8,813 nt of DNA, taken from positions 1 to 8,813 of the forward strand of contig DMLH01000048.1 of the NCBI GenBank assembly GCA_003453435.1, written 5' to 3'. Each line of letters opens with the position of its first letter. Position 1 is the stretch's first letter. The notes under the pieces were generated by a model, which was given only the letters and a program-made list of their open reading frames with translations, did no database searches and had not been told where the DNA came from. The DNA comes from Clostridiales bacterium. GTDB taxonomy: Bacteria > Bacillota > Clostridia > Christensenellales > UBA1242. Below are positions 1 through 6,320 of this stretch, piece by piece. Made by a program: the position numbers and the translations under genes.

Positions 1-93
1 GAAATTCTTACAAAACAAGTTGAAGACCTTAAAGCAGATATTGCTGAACTTGATGCTAGAATTGCAAAAGCACAAAGTGGTGATGCTGAATAA
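1..93 (+). CDS. C-terminal end of an unidentified protein with a coiled-coil tail (5' truncated)
   Basis: Frame 1 is open from the first base to a TAA at 91-93 and encodes the last 30 residues of a protein whose start lies outside the window. The tail is charged and leucine/isoleucine-patterned (for example KQVEDLKADIAELDARI), with hydrophobic residues at heptad-like spacing, so it probably forms an amphipathic helix or coiled coil, and it ends in a short acidic GDAE. A good intrinsic terminator starts 8 bases after the stop, which supports this being a real gene end. The fragment is too short to name a family; many chaperones, synthetases and structural proteins end this way. Confidence 0.7.
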   Translation, partial: EILTKQVEDLKADIAELDARIAKAQSGDAE

Positions 94-100
94 TACAAAC

Positions 101-129
101 AAAAGTCATACGAAAGTATGGCTTTTTTT
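101..129 (+). terminator. Intrinsic terminator of the truncated upstream gene
   Basis: The arm at 101-111 (AAAAGTCATAC) pairs with 116-126 through a GAAA tetraloop, with one G-U pair (106/121), and runs into a T stretch (123-129). It lies 8 bases after the TAA at 91-93 and faces a minus-strand gene, so it ends the plus-strand transcript at a convergent junction. The following 130-218 is AT-rich spacer in which I see no gene or clear signal. Confidence 0.85.
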
Positions 130-218
130 ATCGATTAAACTAAATTTCTTAAATTTAATATACGCTAAAATAAATAATTGATATCTTAATACTAGTTATA
201 GTACCATATATTAAACAT

Positions 219-246
219 AAAAAATTGCTCACTCGAGCAATTTTTT
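219..246 (-). terminator. Intrinsic terminator of the nrnA-like gene (symmetric, possibly bidirectional)
   Basis: There is a perfect 12-bp inverted repeat, AAAAAATTGCTC at 219-230 and GAGCAATTTTTT at 235-246, with a 4-base loop. Read on the minus strand it has an A-run before and a T-run after the GC-containing stem, the standard intrinsic terminator form. The TAA stop of the minus-strand gene (245-247) lies partly inside the first arm, so there is almost no 3' untranslated RNA. The flanking A and T runs would also let it work on plus-strand transcripts. Confidence 0.85.
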
Positions 247-1228
247 AAAATATAATTTCTTCTTTTTCTTTATCTTCATTTAAATATGGGAAAACAGTTG
301 TAACTAATTGTTTTTCAATATCTTTTAGATCACCTTTTGCTTGATATGCTGCAACGGAAGCACCACCACCGCCACCTAGTTTTTTTGCAATTTCGCCAAC
401 ATTTACATTACCTTTACTTCGCAAACTAATGTGAATTTTATTTTGTTCGGATTCAATTAAAATAGCACTTACTTCGGCTTCTCCAATACTTATTCCATTA
501 TCTACTATACCTAATGTGTCATCAAATGTAGCATTGGTTTCCTCAAAAGCTTTATATGGTATTTTCATTGTAATCAATTTTGCATTTTTATAAAGTTTTA
601 AATATGAAAGAGCAGTTGTAAGGAGTTTTATTTTCCCGAGTGAATTATTTTTGAAATAATGTTTTTTAATTGCATTATTATCAAACTTAAATTTGGTTAA
701 ATCAGCTGCTGCTTGATATGTAAGGTTTGTTGTTGAAAACGTTGAAAAACAGTGAGTATCCGTAATAATGCCTTGGTATAATTGTTTTGCTATTGTGGAA
801 TTTAATTTCAATCCAAGTCCTTTTGTCATATAATATACAAGTTCGCAAGTACTTGAACTAATTGGTGAAACTATATTGGTATCTCCAAATTTGTTATTTG
901 TCTCATGGTGGTCAACATTGATTACAGTTGGAATATCTTTTATAATCTCTTCACATTTACCAATTCTGTTTAATGTTGGACAGTCCAAAACTATTGCCAA
1001 ATCATAATTATTATAAGGTTTAGGATTTATTACTTCATCTTTCAAAATTTGATCGTAAAGTTGACCAATTGGACCATCATTAAACACATCAACAAATTTG
1101 TTTTCAAAGTTGAATTTAATAATATTTTTTAAAGCAAAAGAACTGCAAAGTGCATCGGCATCTGGTGATATGTGTGAAAAAATTGCAATTTTTTTAGCAC
1201 TTTTAATTTTATCTAAAAAACTATCCAT
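245..1228 (-). CDS. nrnA: DHH/DHHA1 phosphoesterase, NrnA-like (nanoRNase / pAp phosphatase family)
   Basis: The 327-residue length is typical of NrnA. The N-terminal DHH domain shows the metal-binding motifs in order: H19, D23 and D25 in HISPDADAL; D82 in VLDC; D106-H107-H108 in NVDHHETN; D157 in ITDTHCF. The C-terminal DHHA1 domain has its glycine-rich loop at about 285-289. Family members degrade 2-5-nucleotide RNAs to mononucleotides, and many also convert 3'-phosphoadenosine 5'-phosphate to AMP, in the cytosol with Mn2+. The start is ATG with AGGAGG (1234-1239) five bases upstream. Oddities: the DHHA1 loop reads GGGGGASVAA where relatives have GGGGHxxAAG, so the histidine expected after the fourth glycine is replaced by glycine, and the motif IV glycine after TDT is histidine. 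The catalytic metal site looks complete, so I expect a phosphoesterase, with altered substrate binding possible. The gene is monocistronic, divergent from the patatin-like gene and convergent with the upstream gene. Confidence 0.9.
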   Translation of the reverse strand: MDSFLDKIKSAKKIAIFSHISPDADALCSSFALKNIIKFNFENKFVDVFNDGPIGQLYDQILKDEVINPKPYNNYDLAIVLDCPTLNRIGKCEEIIKDIPTVINVDHHETNNKFGDTNIVSPISSSTCELVYYMTKGLGLKLNSTIAKQLYQGIITDTHCFSTFSTTNLTYQAAADLTKFKFDNNAIKKHYFKNNSLGKIKLLTTALSYLKLYKNAKLITMKIPYKAFEETNATFDDTLGIVDNGISIGEAEVSAILIESEQNKIHISLRSKGNVNVGEIAKKLGGGGGASVAAYQAKGDLKDIEKQLVTTVFPYLNEDKEKEEIIF

Positions 1229-1245
1229 TTTTGCCTCCTATGAAT

Positions 1246-1274
1246 ATTATATCAATTGCCTGGAGTTTTGTCAA
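1246..1274 (-). promoter_or_regulatory. Consensus sigma-A promoter of the nrnA-like gene
   Basis: On the minus strand, TTGACA (1274-1269) and TATAAT (1251-1246) are separated by exactly 17 bases, both at full consensus. Counting 6-7 bases past the -10 puts the RNA start at about 1239. That is the first base of the AGGAGG Shine-Dalgarno (1239-1234) of the ATG at 1228, predicting a leader of only about 11 bases. Confidence 0.85.
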
Positions 1275-1320
1275 TACACAAATTTTCCAATAATAACTTT
1301 ATAATAAATAAAATTAGGGC

Positions 1321-1349
1321 TTGATAAAATAAAAATAATATGATAAAAT
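1321..1349 (+). promoter_or_regulatory. Extended -10 promoter of the patatin-like gene, predicting a leaderless mRNA
   Basis: TTGATA at 1321-1326 and TAAAAT at 1344-1349 are 17 bases apart, with a TG two bases before the -10 (TGA-TAAAAT). The expected RNA start, about 7 bases downstream, falls at or beside the A of the only available ATG (1356). There is no Shine-Dalgarno upstream of that ATG. The promoter lies back to back with the nrnA-like promoter, with 46 bases between the two -35 boxes. Confidence 0.7.
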
Positions 1350-1355
1350 AATAAT

Positions 1356-2249
1356 ATGAGACACGGTAACAAGTTTGGGAATAAGATTGAAAAAAAGTAT
1401 AAAACGGGCATTGCATTTGGTGGTGGTGGCACAAAGGGTTTTGCTCATTTAGGTGTTTTAAAAGCCTTTGAAGAAAATGATATTTCTTTTGACGAGGTGG
1501 CTGGAACCAGTGTGGGGAGCCTCGTTGGAAGTTTTTATGCTTATGGTTTAACTAGTGATGAAATGTATAAAATAGCAAAGAAGTTAAAAGTTAGTGACAT
1601 AAAAAACAGTAAAATGTTTTTTGTGCCTAGCAAAACACAAGGAATTGAAGATCTAGTAAAAAACACTATTGGCGACGCACATTTTGAAGACATGAAAAAA
1701 CCTTTAACAGTTGTGGCTGTTGATTTAATTACGGCAAAAGAGGTTCATTTAACAAAGGGCAGTGTTGCAAAGGCAGTTGCTGGTAGTTGTGCCGTTCCAA
1801 GTGTTTTTAATCCGGTTGAATTTGGTGAATATAGGCTTGCTGATGGCGGACTTCAAAATACAATTCCTGCTGACGTTTTAAGAAGCAATGGTTGCAAGTA
1901 CGTTATCAGTATTGACTGTAACCCAACGCGTTGCTACGGAACAACAAGTACAAAACTGATAGACACAATTTTTGCCTCAATTAGAATTATGATGAAAAGC
2001 AATGCTATTAAGGGTAAAATGTATAGCGATATTTGCATTGAAGTTGATACCAGCAAGTTTAAAAGCACAAGTTTGGAAGGTGCTGAGGAAATGTATAAAG
2101 CGGGCTATGAAGCCGGTTTAAAAGCAGTTCCTAAAATAAAAGAACTATTTGCTAGAGATGAAAAGAAAGGTTTTTCTTTATTGAGATTATTTAGAAAAAA
2201 CAAAAAAAAAGTTTTAAAAGAGCAACAGGATAATATGATTAAAGAGTAA
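1356..2249 (+). CDS. Patatin-like serine hydrolase (RssA/YlbK-type phospholipase family)
   Basis: This 297-residue protein carries every patatin hallmark. The glycine-rich oxyanion loop GGGGTKG is at 22-28. The nucleophile elbow GTSVG is at 50-54 (Ser52). The catalytic aspartate is in DGG at 163-165. Family members are Ser-Asp dyad lipid acyl hydrolases; the substrate of the bacterial RssA/YlbK group is mostly unknown. There is no signal peptide or membrane segment, so it is probably cytosolic, and a lysine/arginine-rich tail (about 268-290) could touch membranes. ATG 1356 is the only plausible start: an in-frame TAA lies at 1344, and no GTG or TTG occurs before the conserved loop. The roughly 15-residue extension ahead of the usual N-terminus is basic. 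No Shine-Dalgarno precedes the ATG, and the promoter position suggests translation from a leaderless mRNA. The metallo-beta-lactamase gene follows 38 bases downstream with no terminator between, so the two are probably co-transcribed. Confidence 0.9.
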   Translation: MRHGNKFGNKIEKKYKTGIAFGGGGTKGFAHLGVLKAFEENDISFDEVAGTSVGSLVGSFYAYGLTSDEMYKIAKKLKVSDIKNSKMFFVPSKTQGIEDLVKNTIGDAHFEDMKKPLTVVAVDLITAKEVHLTKGSVAKAVAGSCAVPSVFNPVEFGEYRLADGGLQNTIPADVLRSNGCKYVISIDCNPTRCYGTTSTKLIDTIFASIRIMMKSNAIKGKMYSDICIEVDTSKFKSTSLEGAEEMYKAGYEAGLKAVPKIKELFARDEKKGFSLLRLFRKNKKKVLKEQQDNMIKE

Positions 2250-2287
2250 ACATATTAACGAATAGGAACATATATACAAAAGATAAT

Positions 2288-3580
2288 ATGAGTGAAAAAT
2301 CGAAAAAAAATGATAATAGATTAGATAGTTTAGTTCAATTATCTAAAGAATATAACAAAAGTGTTAAAAATAATAACAGCAAAAACAAACCCAAAAGTAC
2401 TAGCACAAAGAAAAAAAGCACAAAAAGTAAAACTATGCCAATAAAATTTACGCCTGTTAGATTGATTGTGTTTTTAATTATTGTTGCAATAACGCTAGGT
2501 GCTGGGTTTGTTTTTAAAGGCCCCATTGAAAAATTGCTTAATCCCAACCAAAATTCAATAGCGAATGCAGAGGCAAAAGTTATTGATGATAACGGATTAA
2601 GCATTCATTTTATTGATGTTGGTCAAGGCGATGCAATTGCAATAAAGTTTCCGGGCAACCAGACTATGCTTGTGGATGCCGGAACAAGCCAAAGTGCAAA
2701 TGGCTTGGTTGATTATTTAAAAAACGATTTTTTTAAAAATGAAAAAATTGTTTTTGATTATCTACTTTTAACACATAGTGATGCAGATCACTGCGGTGGC
2801 ATGGTTGAAATTTGTAAAGAATTTGTTATAAACGTTATTTATAGACCGCGTATGTACTCTAAATATACTAAAAACGGCACTGTTGTATTTGATGAAACTA
2901 TTGATAAAGGCACAAATATTAATATTTGTGAAACCGCAACTTATTACAGAACAATTAATGCCTTTAATAACGAAATAGGTTCCAATGGTCAAAAAGCAAA
3001 AATTGTTATGACGGATTTATTGACTGTAAACACAACAGATAAAATTGAGGGCGAAGGCTATAGCATTGATTTTTATGCACCGACACAAAACTATATAACA
3101 GATAGTGCGGGAACTGTCGCAAATGATTTTTCACCAATTATGGTGCTTAACTATAACGGAAAGAAAATTATGTTAACAGGCGATGCATCAACCACAAGTG
3201 AAAGCAATGCAATGTCCCGTGCAGAACTGCCAGAGGTAGATTTATTAAAAGTGGGGCATCATGGCAGTAAAACCAGTTCAGGTCAAGATTTTTTAAACAA
3301 GATAAAGCCAAAATATGCAGTAATAAGTGTGGGCGTAGGTAACACATACAAACATCCAACGGATGAGGCTTTGAACAGACTACTTAGTGTTGGCTCCTTA
3401 ATTTATAGAACGGACTTAAATGGTACAATAATTGCCAACATAACAAGTAGTGAAAGTGCAGAGTTAAACTTGTTTGCAAATGGAAAACCAACAGGTGTTT
3501 ATATTCACATTGAATATTTAATTTCTGGAATTATTGTGCTAGTGGCGACTATTTGTTTTAGCAAAAAAATTAAAATTTAA
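2288..3580 (+). CDS. Membrane-anchored ComEC-like metallo-beta-lactamase-fold hydrolase
   Basis: The 430-residue protein has a lysine/serine/asparagine-rich N-terminal segment (about 20-50), a transmembrane helix (about 57-75), a metallo-beta-lactamase domain (about 104-395) and a second hydrophobic helix near the C-terminus (about 408-424) ending KKIKI. The fold motifs are FIDVGQGDA (108-116), THSDADH (metal ligands H163, D165, D167, H168), TGDAS (D299), VGHHGSKTS (H324, H325) and KHP (H356), as in the ComEC/Rec2 C-terminal domain. The competence transmembrane domain of true ComEC is absent, so this is a stand-alone relative. ComEC beta-lactamase domains are thought to degrade the non-transported DNA strand; such lone proteins are often annotated as extracellular nuclease-like hydrolases, without proof here. 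Positive charge outside both helices suggests both termini lie in the cytosol and the enzyme domain faces outward. The start is ATG 2288, with no good Shine-Dalgarno (AGGAA at 2264-2268 is too far), and the immediate upstream ATAAT-ATG context matches the patatin gene. Confidence 0.88.
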   Translation: MSEKSKKNDNRLDSLVQLSKEYNKSVKNNNSKNKPKSTSTKKKSTKSKTMPIKFTPVRLIVFLIIVAITLGAGFVFKGPIEKLLNPNQNSIANAEAKVIDDNGLSIHFIDVGQGDAIAIKFPGNQTMLVDAGTSQSANGLVDYLKNDFFKNEKIVFDYLLLTHSDADHCGGMVEICKEFVINVIYRPRMYSKYTKNGTVVFDETIDKGTNINICETATYYRTINAFNNEIGSNGQKAKIVMTDLLTVNTTDKIEGEGYSIDFYAPTQNYITDSAGTVANDFSPIMVLNYNGKKIMLTGDASTTSESNAMSRAELPEVDLLKVGHHGSKTSSGQDFLNKIKPKYAVISVGVGNTYKHPTDEALNRLLSVGSLIYRTDLNGTIIANITSSESAELNLFANGKPTGVYIHIEYLISGIIVLVATICFSKKIKI

Positions 3581-3616
3581 TACGTTTCTTTTAAGTATTA
3601 AACAATTTAAAATTTC

Positions 3617-3643
3617 AAAAATGGTGTTTTTTACCATTTTTTT
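3617..3643 (+). terminator. Intrinsic terminator after the patatin/metallo-beta-lactamase unit
   Basis: The arms AAAAATGGT (3617-3625) and ACCATTTTT (3633-3641) form a 9-bp stem with a 7-base T-rich loop, followed by more T. It lies 36 bases after the TAA at 3578-3580 and separates this unit from the next promoter. Confidence 0.8.
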
Positions 3644-3705
3644 GTATTTTTAGCAATAAATTTTATTAAATGATACAATCATATAATACTGAGTGGTTTA
3701 TTTGG

Positions 3706-3734
3706 TTGATTTAATGTATATTTTTTGTTAATAT
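3706..3734 (+). promoter_or_regulatory. Candidate promoter of the kinase-like/transketolase unit
   Basis: TTGATT (3706-3711) and TAATAT (3729-3734) have 17-base spacing, and the predicted RNA start is near 3741, about 10 bases before the GTG start. An isolated TATAAT at 3682-3687 is an alternative -10 but has no convincing -35 at the right distance. A promoter is needed somewhere here because a terminator precedes the region; the exact pair is uncertain. Confidence 0.45.
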
Positions 3735-3750
3735 TAAAATAGGTAATATT

Positions 3751-4245
3751 GTGAAAAATAATTTAGTTGTAGTTTCATTAAGTAATAATTATTCAAGGCA
3801 AGTTGGAAAAGAACTGGCTAACTTTTTTGAAATGTTTTATGTTGATTTAAATGATATTTTAGAATATAACTTGATAAATAATAAAATGCTGGAAACTGCC
3901 GGAAAAGAGTATTTTGACAAAGAAAGAAAAAAAATTATTAACAGTGTTACAAATTATGAAAACTCGCTTGTTGTTGCTGACATAGAACTTCTATTATTAA
4001 ACAATAACTTTGTTTATTTTAAAAACAATTTTTTAGTAATATACTTATATTGTAAAGAACCTGAACTTGCAAATTATGAAACATCATTTAAAAGTGGCAG
4101 GAATTTGTATGCTTTCAAAGAAGAGGATGAAATTGTAAGGAAATTTGCAGATGTGGTTGTAGATGTTGATTTTAAAACAGGAAACCTATGTGAATCAATA
4201 AAAAATGCAATTATAAAATATGCGGAGGAAATGAATGAAAATTGA
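3751..4245 (+). CDS. Degenerate shikimate-kinase-like protein (probable pseudokinase)
   Basis: The 164-residue length matches shikimate kinase (AroK), and the layout aligns end to end. A beta strand (VVVSLS, 5-10) sits where the P-loop belongs; GKELANFFEMFYVDLNDILE (19-38) matches GxxLAxxLgxxFxDxDxxIE; GKEYFDKER (51-59) matches GExxFRxxE; VIYLYC (96-101) matches the vvfL strand; GRNLY (116-120) and ADVVVDVD match the R-x-x-Y and ADxvVdt ends. The catalytic positions are lost. The Walker A GxxGxGK[ST] is replaced by SLSNNYSRQ (9-17), the second aspartate of DxD is N34, the FR arginine is D56, the GGG triplet is ADI (76-78), and the lid lacks its R-P-L/V motif. I therefore predict no ATP-dependent kinase activity. 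The start is GTG 3751 with a weak AGG (3741-3743) seven bases upstream. The gene overlaps transketolase by 11 bases, so translation is probably coupled. Another small P-loop-kinase-like origin is possible; homology is inferred from motif order only. Confidence 0.55.
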   Translation: MKNNLVVVSLSNNYSRQVGKELANFFEMFYVDLNDILEYNLINNKMLETAGKEYFDKERKKIINSVTNYENSLVVADIELLLLNNNFVYFKNNFLVIYLYCKEPELANYETSFKSGRNLYAFKEEDEIVRKFADVVVDVDFKTGNLCESIKNAIIKYAEEMNEN

Positions 4246-6196
4246 TGATATATGCGTAAACGAACTTAGAGTGTTATCAAATGAAATGATAACAAATGCC
4301 AAATCGGGCCACCCGGGCATTGCACTTGGTGCCGCACCAATTATATATAGTTTATACGCCAATGTTTTAAATGCTAGCTGTAAAAACGAAAAGTTTTTTA
4401 ACCGTGATAGGTTTGTGTTAAGTGCCGGCCATGGCAGTTCTGTTTTGTATGCTACACTGCATGCAATGGGATATAATATAACAAATAATGATTTAAAAGA
4501 ATTTAGAAAGATTGGCTCAAAAACACCGGGTCATCCTGAAGTGGGAGTTACCGAGGGTATTGATGCAAGCACGGGTCCATTGGGGCAAGGCGTGAGCAAT
4601 GCTGTTGGCATGGCAATTGCCGAAAAGCATTTTGAGGCCGTATTTAACAAAAAGAACTGCAAACTTTTTGACAGCAAAGTGTTTTGTATGGTTGGTGATG
4701 GCTGTTTAATGGAAGGTATAAGTTATGAGGCATTAAGTTTGGTTGGAAATTTAAATTTAAATAACTTTGTGCTGATATATGACTGCAACAAAATAACAAT
4801 AGAAGGCAAAATTGATTTAACGTTTAGTGATGATATTGATTTAAGGTTTAGGGCAATTGGATTTGAAGTTTTTAAAGTTGAAGATGGCAACAGCATTAGC
4901 GAAATAACTAAAGTATTGTTAAAGGCAAAAAAATCAAAAAAACCAAGTATCGTTATAGTGCCAACCACAATTGGATATGGCACTGAACTTGAGGGAAATC
5001 AAAAAATTCACGGCTCACCACTAACGGATGAAATGCTCGAAAAATTAAAGCAGAAATTAAATGTTACTAAACCCAGTTTTGAATTTAGCGAAAAAGTTTT
5101 AGAACATTTTAAAGTTAAAATTAAGGATGCCGAGGAAAGACTGAACTCAAAAGATAAGTTGAGTGAATATAAAAAATTGTATCCTAATGAATACAAATTG
5201 TTTAGGCAATTATTTGAAAAAAATAACTTTGAAAAAGAAATTGAAAAAGTTAAAACAATTAGTGTAAATGGCAAAACAACAAGGGAAATAAATTTTGAAG
5301 TTTTAAATAAATTTGCTGAATTTTTGCCAAGTTTGTTTGGTGGCAGTGCAGACGTTGCAACTAGCACACAAGCATATGTTAAAAGTGACAATTCGTTTTC
5401 AAAAACTTGTTATAGTTCTAAGTTTATGCATTACGGTGTAAGGGAGCATGCAATGGCAGGCATATCAAACGGGTTGGCTCTTTTTGGAGGATTGCTACCT
5501 TATCAAAGTTGTTTTTTAGCTTTTTATGACTATTTAAAACCTGCACTAAGAATGAGCGCTTTGCAAAATTTAAGGGTGTTATCCATCTTTTCGCACGACT
5601 GTTTAACAGCCGGTCAAGACGGCCCAACACATCAACCAATTGAGCAATTGCCAAGTTTAAGGATGATACCCAACACTATTGTTAGCAGACCTTATAATAG
5701 CGCTGAAATAATTGCAACATACATTTGGCTTTTGCAAAACAATAAACCAGTGTGCATGCTTGTGTCAAAAGATAAAATGGATATACAAGAAAGTGAAGTT
5801 GCCGATGCCTTAATGGGAGGATATATCATTAAGGAAAATAAGGATGCACAAATTACAATTGTTGCAACGGGTTGTGATGTAGACAGGTGTTTAAAAGCAG
5901 AGGGAATATTGCAGAAATATGGCATTTGCGCAAGGTTTGTAAGCATGCCATGCATATCTATTTTTGAGATGCAACCTAAGGCATACAGAAAACAAGTTTT
6001 AAAAGATTTGCCAACGGTGTTTGTAGAAGCCAGCGCTGAGAATATTTGGTACAAATTTGCAAAGGAAGATGATTTGATACTAAATATCAATAAGTTTGGT
6101 AAAAGTGGCAGTCCAGATGAGGTTTTAAAACATTTTGGCCTAGATACAAATGGCATTGTTAAAAAAATTCTAAGCTGGATTAAAAGTTTAAATTAA
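4235..6196 (+). CDS. tkt: Transketolase (thiamine diphosphate-dependent, full length)
   Basis: The 653 residues make a normal full-length transketolase, a cytosolic homodimer that moves two-carbon ketol units between sugar phosphates (xylulose 5-P, ribose 5-P, erythrose 4-P). The PP domain has SGHPG (24-28, H26), the TPGHPE stretch, and the diphosphate/Mg2+ motif GDG (154-156) through N185. HGSPL follows. The Pyr domain has GGSAD, REHAM (403-407, catalytic E404) and HDCLTAGQDGPTHQP (H454, D462, H466). The C-terminal domain has VSMP and FGKSGSP. Two family-conserved positions differ: the E of GEDGPTHQP is Q461, and the LSRQ arginine that contacts substrate phosphate in yeast (R528) is K512 in VSKD. 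Neither removes the cofactor site, so I expect an active enzyme, perhaps with altered substrate affinity. The start is ATG 4235, with GGAGG (4224-4228) six bases upstream, inside the end of the kinase-like gene. Confidence 0.96.
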   Translation: MKIDDICVNELRVLSNEMITNAKSGHPGIALGAAPIIYSLYANVLNASCKNEKFFNRDRFVLSAGHGSSVLYATLHAMGYNITNNDLKEFRKIGSKTPGHPEVGVTEGIDASTGPLGQGVSNAVGMAIAEKHFEAVFNKKNCKLFDSKVFCMVGDGCLMEGISYEALSLVGNLNLNNFVLIYDCNKITIEGKIDLTFSDDIDLRFRAIGFEVFKVEDGNSISEITKVLLKAKKSKKPSIVIVPTTIGYGTELEGNQKIHGSPLTDEMLEKLKQKLNVTKPSFEFSEKVLEHFKVKIKDAEERLNSKDKLSEYKKLYPNEYKLFRQLFEKNNFEKEIEKVKTISVNGKTTREINFEVLNKFAEFLPSLFGGSADVATSTQAYVKSDNSFSKTCYSSKFMHYGVREHAMAGISNGLALFGGLLPYQSCFLAFYDYLKPALRMSALQNLRVLSIFSHDCLTAGQDGPTHQPIEQLPSLRMIPNTIVSRPYNSAEIIATYIWLLQNNKPVCMLVSKDKMDIQESEVADALMGGYIIKENKDAQITIVATGCDVDRCLKAEGILQKYGICARFVSMPCISIFEMQPKAYRKQVLKDLPTVFVEASAENIWYKFAKEDDLILNINKFGKSGSPDEVLKHFGLDTNGIVKKILSWIKSLN

Positions 6197-6212
6197 AAAA
6201 TTATAATTTTTT
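6195..6212 (+). terminator. Weak AT-only hairpin directly after transketolase
   Basis: AAAAAATTATAATTTTTT is a perfect palindrome beginning in the TAA stop region. With no G or C it would be a weak hairpin and at best a partial terminator or RNA-end signal. The stronger hairpin at 6321-6365 is the more likely end of the transcript. Confidence 0.35.
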
Positions 6213-6320
6213 GTATATATTTTTTATTATTGCATAAAGTAAATATGTATTTATCGCACGAACATAAATCATATGTTGATGGAATTTGTAAAAGTTTCTA
6301 AATATTGTGATAAATACTCA
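6213..6320. other. Non-coding AT-rich spacer between transketolase and rpsO (5' part)
   Basis: There is no gene here in either direction. It could be the 3' untranslated RNA of transketolase leading to the hairpin at 6321. Near its end, TTGTAA (6286-6291) and TG-T-GATAAA (6306-6314) form a possible extended -10 promoter with a 17-base spacer, predicting RNA starting at about 6321, right at the hairpin. The -35 and -10 each match consensus at only four of six positions, so this is a weak call. Confidence 0.4.

Noticed and set aside
130..218. AT-rich spacer with short inverted repeats such as AAATTT-CTT-AAATTT
   Set aside because: Short A/T-only repeats occur by chance here, and convergent terminators on both sides leave no gene to regulate.
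1098..1304. 68-codon plus-strand open frame at the start of the nrnA-like gene
   Set aside because: It is antisense to well-supported DHH motifs and runs over the divergent promoter.
3682..3687. Perfect TATAAT upstream of the kinase-like gene
   Set aside because: No -35 box is found at 16-18 bases; the 3706-3734 pair has better geometry. Isolated TATAAT is expected often in DNA this AT-rich.
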